Assembly (NCBI RefSeq): GCF_007644035.1
Contig: NZ_VMTV02000021.1
Location: 1-64,000 of the forward strand
Length of the DNA stretch: 64,000 nucleotides
Origin: Vogesella mureinivorans
GTDB taxonomy: Bacteria > Pseudomonadota > Gammaproteobacteria > Burkholderiales > Chromobacteriaceae
Direction of reading: 5' to 3'
The position numbers and the translations under genes are program-made. The notes under the pieces were generated by a model that saw nothing but the letters and a program-made list of their open reading frames with translations, had not been told where the DNA came from and did no database searches. Positions 17,319 through 24,895 of this stretch are shown piece by piece (the first letter of the stretch is position 1; the number at the start of each line of letters is the position of its first letter).

Positions 17319-20150
17319 ATGCTGCAAGGTGCTTACCGCGAATTCCATCAACGCATTCTGGAAACCCTGCCTGCGCGCCGCGTATTTACCGACCCGCTGT
17401 CTACCCTGGCTTACGGCACGGACGCTTCCTGTTACCGGCTGACGCCCAAGGTGGTGATCAAGAGCGAAAACGAAGCCGAGGTCCGCACCATCCTGCGCGA
17501 AGCAGCCAGCCTGCAGCTACCGGTGACCTTCCGCGCTGCCGGTACGTCCCTGTCGGGCCAGGCCGTGAGCGACTCCATTCTGATTGTGGCCAGCCATGGC
17601 TGGAAAAACCTGCAAGTGCTGGATAATGGCCTGGCGATCCGCCTGCAACCGGGCGTGATCGGTGCCGAAGCCAACGCCGCGCTGCTGCCGTTTGGCCGCA
17701 AGATCGGCCCCGACCCGGCCACCATCAACTCGGCCATGATCGGCGGCATCGTCAACAACAACTCCAGCGGCATGTGCTGCGGTACCGCCGAGAACACCTA
17801 CCAGACGCTGAAATCGCTGCGCATGGTACTGGCCGATGGCACCGTACTGGACACCGGCGACGCCGCCAGCGTGGCCGCCTTCCGCACAAGCCACGCCAGC
17901 CTGCTGGCGCAGCTGGCTGCGCTGAGCCAACGCATTCTGGCCGACGACACCCTGGCCGCGCGCATCCGCCGCAAGTACAAAATGAAGAACACCACCGGCT
18001 ACAGCCTGAATGCGCTACTGGACTTTGCCGACCCGGTGGACATGCTGGCGCACCTGATTGTGGGCAGCGAAGGCACGCTGGCTTTTGTGTCCGAGGTAAC
18101 CTACCACACCGTGGTAGAGCACCCGCACAAGGCCTCGGCCCTGGTGTTCTACCCCGACATCAAGGCCGCCTGTGACGCCATCCAGATCCTGGCGCAGCAC
18201 AAGGACGTGGTGTCGTCCGCCGAGCTGCTGGACCGCGCCAGCCTGAAATCGGTAGAAAACAAGGCCGGCGTGCCGGACTTCATCAAGACACTGGGGCCGG
18301 ACGCCGCCGCCATCCTGATCGAAACCCGCGCCGCCACCCCGGACGCCATTGCGGCCAACGTGGCAGCCATCAGCGGCTTTATTGCGCACATCGCCACCGA
18401 AACCGGCATCCGCTTTACCAGCGACGTGGCCGAGTACACGCAGTACTGGAACATCCGCAAAGGCATGTTCCCCAGCGTGGGGGCGATGCGCGCCGCCGAG
18501 ACCACGGTGATTATCGAAGACGTGGCCTTCCCCATCGAGCACCTGGCCGAAGGCACGCTGAAGCTGCAGGCGCTGTTCCGCCAGTTCCACTACGACGAGG
18601 CCATCATTTTCGGCCACGCGCTGGAAGGCAACCTGCACTTTGTGTTTACCCCCAACTTTAGCGGCCCGGCCGAGATCGCCCGTTACGAGGCGTTTATCGA
18701 GGCGGTGTGCCAGCTGGTGGCGGTGGAATACGAGGGCGCGCTGAAAGCCGAGCACGGCACCGGCCGCAATATGGCGCCGTTCGTGGAGATGGAATGGGGC
18801 CCGGCCGCCTACCGCCTGATGCAGGAGATCAAGGCGCTGTTCGACCCGCAGGGCATCCTGAACCCGGATGTGATCATTACGCACGACAAGCTACTGCACG
18901 TACGCGACCTCAAGCCGATCCCTGCGGCCAACCCGCTGATCGACAAGTGCATCGAGTGCGGCTTCTGCGAAGTGATGTGCCCCAGCCGCGCCATTACCCT
19001 GACCCCGCGCCAGCGCATTGTGGCCAACCGTGAAATGGCGCTGCTGGAAAAAACCGGCGACAGCGAACGCCTGGCCGAGATCCGCGCCGCCTACCAGTAC
19101 GCTGGCGACGAGACCTGTACCACCTGTGGCCTGTGCGAAACAGCCTGCCCGGTAGGCATCAATACCGGCAGCCTCACCAGCCTGATCCGCCAGGCCAGCC
19201 TGAGCGATGTAGGCTGGGCGGTGGCCAATACGCTGGCCGACAACTTTGCCAGCGCCACCACCGGTGCCAAGCTGGGCCTGAAAGCGCTGGACATCGTGCA
19301 CGCGGTGGCCGGCGACGGCGCCACCGGCGGCGTGATGCGCACGCTGCGCAAGGTGGGCGGCCGCCATATCCCGCGCTGGAACCGCTACTTCCCGCGTGCT
19401 GCCGGCCAGATGAAAACGCTGGGCGTCAACGCGCACAGCCCGCGCCAGGTGGTGTACCTGCCGTCCTGCCTTACCCGTACCTTTGTGCCGTCGCGCCATA
19501 TGCCAGACCAGCGCCCGCTGAACGAAGTGGTGGCGTCGGTACTGGGCAAGGCCGGTTACGGCATTGTCTACCCCGACGGGCTGGCCAACCTGTGCTGCGG
19601 TACGCCGTTCAAGTCCAAGGGCGCGCAGGATGCTGCCGATAAAAAGGTCAGCGAGCTGGAGGCAGCGCTGCTGGCCGCCAGCGATAACGGCCGCCTGCCA
19701 GTGATCATCGACAACGGTGTGTGTACCGCTGCGCTGCTGGACGGCATCCGCGACCCGCGCCTGCAGGTGATGGACGTGACCAGCTTTGTGCACGAAGTGG
19801 CCGCTGAACACCTAAGCTTCACCCCGCAAGACGAGCAGGTGGCACTGCACGTGGTGTGCAGCATGCGCAAAAAAGGCCAGGCCGGCATGCTCAACGCGCT
19901 GGCAAGCCGCTGCGCCACGCAGGTACTGGAACCCAAGGGCATTACCTGCTGCGGCTTTGCCGGCGACAAAGGCTTTAGCCACCCGGAGCTGAACGAAAGC
20001 GCGCTGACCGGCCTGCGCCAGCAAGTACGCGACTGCGGCAGCGGTTTCTCCACCAGCGCCACCTGCGAGATCGGCCTGTCCGAACACGGCGGCATCCCCT
20101 ACCAGCACCTGATGGTACTGGTAGACCGCGCCACCCAGGCCAAACGCTAA
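17319..20150 (+). CDS. FAD/Fe-S oxidoreductase, D-lactate dehydrogenase-like
   Basis: A 943-residue protein with an N-terminal FAD-binding (PCMH-type) and FAD-linked oxidase C-terminal domain (about 1-530), two [4Fe-4S] ferredoxin motifs (CIECGFCEVMCP near 543 and CTTCGLCETACP near 599), and a C-terminal pair of CCG domains (CCGTPF near 758, CCGFAG near 876). This layout is that of respiratory D-lactate dehydrogenases of the Dld-II/LldE type, which pass electrons to quinone; D-2-hydroxyglutarate dehydrogenases are close relatives and cannot be excluded. ATG 17319 is preceded by GGAGAG and chosen over 17265. Two DUS-like words lie inside (18351, 18924). Confidence 0.8.
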   Translation: MLQGAYREFHQRILETLPARRVFTDPLSTLAYGTDASCYRLTPKVVIKSENEAEVRTILREAASLQLPVTFRAAGTSLSGQAVSDSILIVASHGWKNLQVLDNGLAIRLQPGVIGAEANAALLPFGRKIGPDPATINSAMIGGIVNNNSSGMCCGTAENTYQTLKSLRMVLADGTVLDTGDAASVAAFRTSHASLLAQLAALSQRILADDTLAARIRRKYKMKNTTGYSLNALLDFADPVDMLAHLIVGSEGTLAFVSEVTYHTVVEHPHKASALVFYPDIKAACDAIQILAQHKDVVSSAELLDRASLKSVENKAGVPDFIKTLGPDAAAILIETRAATPDAIAANVAAISGFIAHIATETGIRFTSDVAEYTQYWNIRKGMFPSVGAMRAAETTVIIEDVAFPIEHLAEGTLKLQALFRQFHYDEAIIFGHALEGNLHFVFTPNFSGPAEIARYEAFIEAVCQLVAVEYEGALKAEHGTGRNMAPFVEMEWGPAAYRLMQEIKALFDPQGILNPDVIITHDKLLHVRDLKPIPAANPLIDKCIECGFCEVMCPSRAITLTPRQRIVANREMALLEKTGDSERLAEIRAAYQYAGDETCTTCGLCETACPVGINTGSLTSLIRQASLSDVGWAVANTLADNFASATTGAKLGLKALDIVHAVAGDGATGGVMRTLRKVGGRHIPRWNRYFPRAAGQMKTLGVNAHSPRQVVYLPSCLTRTFVPSRHMPDQRPLNEVVASVLGKAGYGIVYPDGLANLCCGTPFKSKGAQDAADKKVSELEAALLAASDNGRLPVIIDNGVCTAALLDGIRDPRLQVMDVTSFVHEVAAEHLSFTPQDEQVALHVVCSMRKKGQAGMLNALASRCATQVLEPKGITCCGFAGDKGFSHPELNESALTGLRQQVRDCGSGFSTSATCEIGLSEHGGIPYQHLMVLVDRATQAKR

Positions 20151-20291
20151 GCTGCCACGCGCCTGCGGCCAACCTTGCTGCCCGTGCCGGCTTGCCCGTA
20201 CGGGCAGTTGCCATGCGGCGGGCGGCAATGGCAAGGTAGTGCTTCGGGTACGGCCAGCCGCCGCCACAACCCATCAACGCCGGGAGCCCCC
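20151..20291. other. Gap between the D-lactate dehydrogenase-like gene and the tandem GNAT gene
   Basis: It contains a minus-strand DUS-like word at 20165 and a GC-rich self-complementary stretch (CTGCCCGT facing ACGGGCAG, about 20178-20209) that could fold as a hairpin but has no T run. Confidence 0.4.
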
Positions 20292-21347
20292 ATGGCTTAT
20301 ACCATCCGCCGCCTGCAGCCCACCGATGCGGCTGCGCTGTTCCGCCTGCGCCAATCGCCCGGCGTCGTACGCAATACCCTGCAGCAGCCGTTCCAGTCGC
20401 TGGCGGCCACCCAGGCCTTTCTGGATAACTACCCGGAAACCAGCCACGCGCTGGTAGCCTGTACCGAAAGCGGCGAGCTGGTGGGCTGTGGCGGCCTGCA
20501 TCTGCCCGGGCACAGCCTGCGCCGCCGCCATAGCGCGCTGTTTTTTCTGTTTGTACGTGACGACTGGCAGGGCAAGGGCGTGGGCAGCGCCCTGCTACGC
20601 GCGGTGCTGGACTACGCCGACAACTGGCTGGACCTGAAGCGCATCGAGCTGGACGCCGTGCACGACAACCACGGCGCCATCGCGCTATACGAGCGCTTTG
20701 GCTTCCGCCACGAAGGCGTCAGCCGTGGCTTCAACCTGCGCGAGGGGGTGTACGAAGATGCTGTGCTGATGGCGCGGCTGCGCTTTCGTGAGGGCGAGCT
20801 GGGTGAGCCACTGGGCGCATCGAGCCACCAGGCAGTCGAGCGCGTACCCGCAGGCAGCCCGTTCAGCCTGCGCCACGCCGAGCCGGGCGACGCCGCCGGC
20901 ATGGCCGCCCTGATGGCCCACGACAGCACCTACGGCAACACGCTGCAGCTGCCCTACCCCACCGCGGCCCAGTGGCAAAAACGGCTGGCCAGGCACGGCG
21001 GCACCGTGCTGGTCGCCTGCGACGCGGGCGGTGCCCTCATCGGCCACTGCGGCAGCTGGGCACCGCACGACAACCCGCGGCTGGCGCACATTGTCGGCGT
21101 GGGCATTTCGGTAGCGCCAGCCTGGCAAGGCCGTGGCGTGGGCAGCGCACTGCTATCCGCCATGGTGCAGCAGGTACGCGATTACCAACCCTACCGCCGC
21201 ATGGAACTCACCGTATTTGCCGATAACGCCGCGGCCATAGCGCTGTACCGTAAGCTGGGCTTTCAGCAAGAAGCGCTGCTGAAAGGTGACGCCTTCCAGG
21301 CCGGGCAATACCGCGACTGCCTGCAGATGGCGCTGGCTCTGAAATGA
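20292..21347 (+). CDS. Tandem GNAT acetyltransferase (two GNAT domains)
   Basis: A 351-residue protein made of two consecutive GNAT domains, about residues 1-165 and 190-351. Each has its own acetyl-CoA loop: VRDDWQGKGVGSALL in the first half and VAPAWQGRGVGSALLSAMV in the second. Each then has a closing strand: ALYERFGFRHEGV and ALYRKLGFQQEAL. The parallel motifs indicate fusion or duplication of two GNAT units. The start is ATG 20292 (MAYTIRRLQP); an earlier in-frame start at 20175 would add unconserved residues. Substrates are unknown. Confidence 0.85.
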   Translation: MAYTIRRLQPTDAAALFRLRQSPGVVRNTLQQPFQSLAATQAFLDNYPETSHALVACTESGELVGCGGLHLPGHSLRRRHSALFFLFVRDDWQGKGVGSALLRAVLDYADNWLDLKRIELDAVHDNHGAIALYERFGFRHEGVSRGFNLREGVYEDAVLMARLRFREGELGEPLGASSHQAVERVPAGSPFSLRHAEPGDAAGMAALMAHDSTYGNTLQLPYPTAAQWQKRLARHGGTVLVACDAGGALIGHCGSWAPHDNPRLAHIVGVGISVAPAWQGRGVGSALLSAMVQQVRDYQPYRRMELTVFADNAAAIALYRKLGFQQEALLKGDAFQAGQYRDCLQMALALK

Positions 21348-21446
21348 GAAAAACCCGGGCATGCCTAACATGCTCAGGCTTTTCGGGGCTTGTGCGGCTT
21401 GGCTGCTACTGCAGCATGCTGAAATCCCTCATCCGGGATAGTGTCA

Positions 21447-22277
21447 CTAGGACGTTACTTTGCAGACTAGGCTATATACTGCCGGATGACCACCAAGGCT
21501 ATACGTACCGCCCACCATAATCTGGTTGGCCGCATGTGCACCAACCATCAAACTGCCATTTTTAGTATCCGCACTACCACCATCCAGACCCAGATTCACT
21601 GCGGCATAAGCGGAGTTGGCCCAAACCGCACTACCCGCAAACTGTCTGGCGACCTTGCCACTACTACTATCAGCTGTAATGGTAAAAGCAGCATCAACCG
21701 TCCCATCCGCTTTTACGGCAAGTGTGGCATTGCTGATAGTGGCGGAGGTAATCGTGCTATCTGTTGAGGGCTTGGTCGTGTGCATGTCAGCGCAAGACAG
21801 CTTGGCACCCGCCAGAGTAGTGCCATAAGAGCTGGTCGCCGGATGGTAAATCAAATAATGCGCAGCATTGGCGTCTGCCAAGGTAATGTTTTTAGTGAAA
21901 CCTACCGTAGCGGTGCCTTTATTCCAGCGACCTACCGCATACCATTGATCACCATGCATTTCTTTCACGCCATAGCTACCCGCTAGCGAATTGACAGAAA
22001 ACTTGGTGACAGCGCCATTGACTGTTTGCACAAGATCGCTGGCATTAGCCACCAGGCTGAGCCCTTTGCTAAACATGCCCCCGCGCAAGTCATTCGTATC
22101 CAGTAGCTTGGTAACGCTGCCGGTAAAGTCATTACTGGCAGGTGACACTGTGGTTGTACCGGAAGAACTTGTCGGCACTACAGGCGCCGCAGCGTCACCA
22201 CCTCCACCACCGCCACCGCACGCAACCAAAACCACTGGCAAGCAAAGCAATGCAATTAGCGTCATTTGATTCTTCAT
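21447..22277 (-). CDS. Surface or periplasmic lipoprotein of unknown function
   Basis: A 276-residue protein with a clear lipoprotein signal: MKNQMTLIALLCLPVVLVAC, lipobox LVAC, acylated Cys20, followed by seven glycines and a Ser/Thr-rich tether to about residue 50. The rest is rich in Gly, Ala, Ser, Thr and Val with alternating hydrophobic residues, suggesting beta structure; Cys272 near the end may pair with the cysteine in LSCADMHT. Base and codon use is visibly AT-richer than in its neighbours, and the upstream 160 bases are strongly AT-rich, hinting at transfer or a fast-evolving gene. GAGGTG precedes the ATG. I do not recognise a family. Confidence 0.75.
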   Translation of the reverse strand: MKNQMTLIALLCLPVVLVACGGGGGGGDAAAPVVPTSSSGTTTVSPASNDFTGSVTKLLDTNDLRGGMFSKGLSLVANASDLVQTVNGAVTKFSVNSLAGSYGVKEMHGDQWYAVGRWNKGTATVGFTKNITLADANAAHYLIYHPATSSYGTTLAGAKLSCADMHTTKPSTDSTITSATISNATLAVKADGTVDAAFTITADSSSGKVARQFAGSAVWANSAYAAVNLGLDGGSADTKNGSLMVGAHAANQIMVGGTYSLGGHPAVYSLVCKVTS

Positions 22278-22440
22278 TTATGCACACCTCATTCAGCAAA
22301 AAGAGCATGCATTCTCTTGATTTATCAAATGGCATTAAAAGCATAGATGAACCCATCCTAATAAAATATTGGCAACCATATATAGAAAAACGACATTCTA
22401 AATCTCTATTTACATAAAATTATCGATACAAATAAAAACG
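22278..22440 (-). promoter_or_regulatory. AT-rich promoter region of the lipoprotein gene
   Basis: About 160 bases of unusually AT-rich sequence in an otherwise GC-rich window, ending in GAGGTGTGCATAA before the start codon. Several TATA-like hexamers are present, so I cannot pick one promoter. Confidence 0.4.
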
Positions 22441-22470
22441 ACAAAGCCCCGCAATGCGGGGCTATTTTTT
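22441..22470. terminator. Terminator after the small membrane protein gene
   Basis: AGCCCCGC (22445-22452) pairs with GCGGGGCT (22456-22463). A T-rich tract follows on both strands (ATTTTTT on plus; TTTGTCGTTTTT on minus). It serves the minus-strand gene ending at 22486. Confidence 0.8.
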
Positions 22471-22485
22471 GACCACCCGGTGCGC

Positions 22486-22668
22486 TTAACGCTTGCCGAA
22501 ATGGTAGGGCGACAGCTTGTAGTACGGGTTCAGCGGGTGCCAGCCAGACAGGGCTTTGGGCTGTGCCGTCAGGCGGGTACGCACGGCACCGGCCAGAAAG
22601 GCCAAGGCACCACCCACGATAGGCATCAGCAGAAAGTAGACCGCGCACAGCACAATCAGGGTTTCCAT
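22486..22668 (-). CDS. Small membrane protein
   Basis: A 60-residue hypothetical protein. Residues about 2-27 are hydrophobic (METLIVLCAVYFLLMPIVGG and on), followed by a basic tail with HPLNPYYKLSPYHFGKR. The ATG at 22668 is preceded by TTGGAGAAAATC, a strong ribosome site that overlaps the only earlier in-frame start, which therefore cannot be right. A terminator follows at 22441-22470. I do not recognise a family; the ribosome site and terminator support a real gene. Confidence 0.6.
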   Translation of the reverse strand: METLIVLCAVYFLLMPIVGGALAFLAGAVRTRLTAQPKALSGWHPLNPYYKLSPYHFGKR

Positions 22669-22773
22669 GATTTTCTCCAATAATGTCTAGACATTATCGA
22701 CCATGACGGCAGAAAAATCGTTCAGAAACAGGACACTAGCTTTGGCCGGCGCGACATGGCGGCGCAGAAAAAC

Positions 22774-22800
22774 AAAAAGCCGCCCGAAGGCGGCTTTTTT
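22774..22800. terminator. Terminator of the rpsF-priB-rpsR-rplI operon
   Basis: AAAAAGCCGCC-CGAA-GGCGGCTTTTTT is a perfect bidirectional intrinsic terminator. It lies about 20 bases beyond the rplI stop on the minus strand. Confidence 0.92.
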
Positions 22801-22820
22801 GATGATGCCGTTACGCTGGA

Positions 22821-23270
22821 TTAAACAGCAGCAACAACAACGATCTTCACTGCAGCAACCACGTCGTGGTGCAGAGCGATTTCAACGTCGTACTCACCGA
22901 TAGCCTTCAGCTGGCCGTTCGGCAGACGAACTTCGAAACGCTTAACTGCAACGCCAGTAGCGGTGATGGCTTCGGCGATGTCAACGTTGGTTACGGAACC
23001 GAACAGACGGCCGTCAACACCTGCTTTTTGAGCGATGGTGAAGGAAGCGTCTACCAGTTTTTCAGCGCGCGCTTTCGCGTCTGCCAGAATTTCAGCCTGT
23101 TTGGCTTCCAGCTCTGCACGGCGAGCTTCGAATTCTTGCAGGTTAGCGGCGGTTGCGCGTTTTGCTTTGCCTTGCGGGATCAGGAAGTTACGGGCGTAGC
23201 CGTTCTTCACGTTTACCACGTCACCCAGTACACCCAGGTTAGCAACTTGTTCGAGCAGAATGATTTGCAT
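22821..23270 (-). CDS. rplI: 50S ribosomal protein L9
   Basis: A 149-residue protein starting [30 protein letters not shown], the conserved L9 N-terminal domain, followed by the long charged helix (about residues 45-75) and the C-terminal RNA-binding domain. It is last in the rpsF-priB-rpsR-rplI operon, 23 bases after rpsR, and is closed by the terminator at 22774-22800. No DUS-like word occurs in this operon. Confidence 0.97.
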   Translation of the reverse strand: MQIILLEQVANLGVLGDVVNVKNGYARNFLIPQGKAKRATAANLQEFEARRAELEAKQAEILADAKARAEKLVDASFTIAQKAGVDGRLFGSVTNVDIAEAITATGVAVKRFEVRLPNGQLKAIGEYDVEIALHHDVVAAVKIVVVAAV

Positions 23271-23293
23271 CTTGTCGTATCCTTATCCCGGAA

Positions 23294-23521
23294 TTAATGC
23301 TGGTCGGTGTACGGCAGGAAGGCCAGGAAGCGCGCGCGCTTGATGGCTTCGGACAGCTGACGCTGATAGCCTGCTTTGGTGCCGGTGATACGGGCCGGGA
23401 TGATTTTGCCGTTTTCGGCAATGAAGTCCTTCAGCAGATCAACGGATTTGTAGTCGATTTCCTTGATGCCTTCCGCGGTAAAGCGGCAGAACTTCTTGCG
23501 CTTGAAGAGTTGACGAGCCAT
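23294..23521 (-). CDS. rpsR: 30S ribosomal protein S18
   Basis: A 75-residue protein beginning [27 protein letters not shown]-like sequence (here [11 protein letters not shown]), with the conserved [20 protein letters not shown]. The ATG at 23521 is chosen over the upstream frame start at 23548. S18 pairs with S6 on the 16S rRNA platform. It lies between priB and rplI. Confidence 0.97.
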   Translation of the reverse strand: MARQLFKRKKFCRFTAEGIKEIDYKSVDLLKDFIAENGKIIPARITGTKAGYQRQLSEAIKRARFLAFLPYTDQH

Positions 23522-23525
23522 GTGA

Positions 23526-23843
23526 TTAACCTTTAACAAATTCAACAAATTCGATGTGTAGAACCAACCGCGGATTACGGAGACTGCGCTGATTCAGAAA
23601 GCCTGTGCAGTGCACGGTGTTTCCTGCCATCTTCCCTGCCAGCTGTTTGGCTAGCTCCCCCATGGCTACGGCCTGTATTTCGCAGGACACGTCGCGTTCC
23701 AGGGTGGCAATGGTTTGCCGGGAGTGGTGCCTTAGCCACATTTCCAGTACCGGCATGCCGGCTGGGGTGTGTCGCAAAGGGTCTTCGCGTTCGACCGTAA
23801 CGGTCAGTTCAAGTCGGTTCTGCAAGGATGCAGTGTTGCCCAA
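23526..23843 (-). CDS. priB: Primosomal replication protein N, PriB (TTG start)
   Basis: A 105-residue OB-fold single-strand-DNA-binding protein, PriB/SSB-like. Sequence such as [23 protein letters not shown] and [20 protein letters not shown] fits PriB between rpsF and rpsR, its standard location. There is no upstream ATG: a TTG at 23843 directly follows the rpsF TAA stop, so translation is probably coupled to rpsF. PriB helps PriA restart stalled replication forks. Confidence 0.88.
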   Translation of the reverse strand: MGNTASLQNRLELTVTVEREDPLRHTPAGMPVLEMWLRHHSRQTIATLERDVSCEIQAVAMGELAKQLAGKMAGNTVHCTGFLNQRSLRNPRLVLHIEFVEFVKG

Positions 23844-24221
23844 TTAGGCAGCTACTTCAGCCTCGGCTGCAGCTTGCTGGCCTTCCAGCAGGCTCTTGGC
23901 CTTTTCGTCCTTCATCATCGGGGATGCTTCGGTGATAGCACGAGTCATCTTGATGGTCAGGTGACGCAGAACGGCGTCGTTGAATTTGAAGGCGTGCTCG
24001 ATCTCGGCCAGAGTTTCCGGAGCGCACTCAACGTTCATCAGAACGTAGTGAGCTTTGTGAACTTTCTGGATCGGGTAAGCCAGTTGACGACGGCCCCAGT
24101 CTTCCAGACGGTGGATCTTGCCATCAGCGTTCAGGACCATGCCCTTGTAACGCTCAACCATAGCACCAACCTGTTCGCTCTGATCCGGATGGACGATGAA
24201 CACGATTTCGTAATGCCGCAT
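23844..24221 (-). CDS. rpsF: 30S ribosomal protein S6
   Basis: A 125-residue protein starting [18 protein letters not shown], with the S6 ferredoxin-like core and an acidic, Ala/Glu-rich C-terminal tail. It is the first gene of the operon. The ATG is preceded by AAGGAGTTCAC, a strong ribosome site. Upstream lie a promoter and a leader hairpin that may carry S6:S18 autoregulation. Confidence 0.97.
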   Translation of the reverse strand: MRHYEIVFIVHPDQSEQVGAMVERYKGMVLNADGKIHRLEDWGRRQLAYPIQKVHKAHYVLMNVECAPETLAEIEHAFKFNDAVLRHLTIKMTRAITEASPMMKDEKAKSLLEGQQAAAEAEVAA

Positions 24222-24244
24222 GTGAACTCCTTGTGGCTATAAAG

Positions 24245-24271
24245 CCCTTCGTCATGCGCGATAGCGAAGGG
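24245..24271 (-). promoter_or_regulatory. rpsF leader hairpin, candidate S6:S18 autoregulatory site
   Basis: CCCTTCG and CGAAGGG form a 7-base-pair stem with a 13-base loop in the rpsF 5' leader, between the promoter and the ribosome site. rpsF leaders in many bacteria bind the S6:S18 complex. That this stem does so is an inference; I did not identify the conserved CCG element with confidence. Confidence 0.4.
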
Positions 24272-24290
24272 CAAGGGTTAAAAGCTGAAG

Positions 24291-24319
24291 ATTGTACGGA
24301 GTTTGGCCTGCGCTAGCAA
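24291..24319 (-). promoter_or_regulatory. Sigma-70-type promoter of the rpsF operon
   Basis: On the minus strand TTGCTA (24319-24314), a 17-base spacer and TACAAT (24296-24291) form a good promoter about 65 bases upstream of the rpsF start. Confidence 0.6.
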
Positions 24320-24368
24320 GCCAAACGCGTGGATATTCAGGTATTTGCCGCCCGCAGCGGCCAGTGTG

Positions 24369-24575
24369 TCAGCCGATTACATCAAAACCGGCGTTTTCTA
24401 CGGCCTGCTGCCAGGCGGCGGGCTGTGCGTCGCCATCAAAACGGATGGTCACGGCCTTGCTGGCCAGGTCTACCTGTACTTCGGCCACGCCGGCCACGGC
24501 CTGCAGCGCGCGGGTAACGCCAGCGGCGCAGCCGCCGCAGGTCATGCCGTCTACCTTGATGATGTGCTGGTTCAT
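24369..24575 (-). CDS. copZ: Copper chaperone / heavy-metal-associated domain protein
   Basis: A 68-residue single HMA domain, with GMTCGGCAAG giving the Cu(I)-binding cysteines Cys13 and Cys16. It is CopZ-like and carries copper in the cytoplasm. The ATG at 24575 is preceded by GGAGAGCAAGC. It is the last gene of a minus-strand copper operon: multicopper oxidase, csoR, copZ. No copper ATPase is present in this window; the usual partner may lie elsewhere. Confidence 0.88.
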   Translation of the reverse strand: MNQHIIKVDGMTCGGCAAGVTRALQAVAGVAEVQVDLASKAVTIRFDGDAQPAAWQQAVENAGFDVIG

Positions 24576-24589
24576 GCTTGCTCTCCTGT

Positions 24590-24892
24590 TCAACGCATTT
24601 TCTTGAGCAGGGCCATCACCTCGGCGATGGCCTCGTCGCTATTGCCTTCGTTTACCGCACGGGCCACGCAGCCCTTGAGGTGGTTTTCCAGTAGCTGCTG
24701 CGCCACCGCGTCCAGCGCCGAACGCGCGGCGGCGATCTGGGTGAGTACATCCACACAGTAGCGGTCGCCTTCTATCATGCCGGCAATGCCGCGCACCTGG
24801 CCTTCCAGCCGCGCCAGGCGCTTCATCAGTGCGGCCTTGTCGGGTTGCACCACGCTTTTCGGGCTGCTGCAGCAGTCGTGTTGTTCGCTCAT
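24590..24892 (-). CDS. csoR: CsoR-family copper-sensing repressor
   Basis: A 100-residue all-helical repressor of the CsoR/RcnR/FrmR family (DUF156). The Cys-His-Cys Cu(I) ligand set is visible as Cys46 (RYCVDVL), His71 and Cys75 (ENHLKGC), which points to copper rather than nickel or formaldehyde. The N terminus adds HDCC, a possible extra metal site. It lies 3 bases after the oxidase gene and 14 bases before copZ. It most likely represses its own operon through the operator at 26428-26444 and releases it when copper rises. Confidence 0.88.
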   Translation of the reverse strand: MSEQHDCCSSPKSVVQPDKAALMKRLARLEGQVRGIAGMIEGDRYCVDVLTQIAAARSALDAVAQQLLENHLKGCVARAVNEGNSDEAIAEVMALLKKMR

Positions 24893-24895
24893 GGC

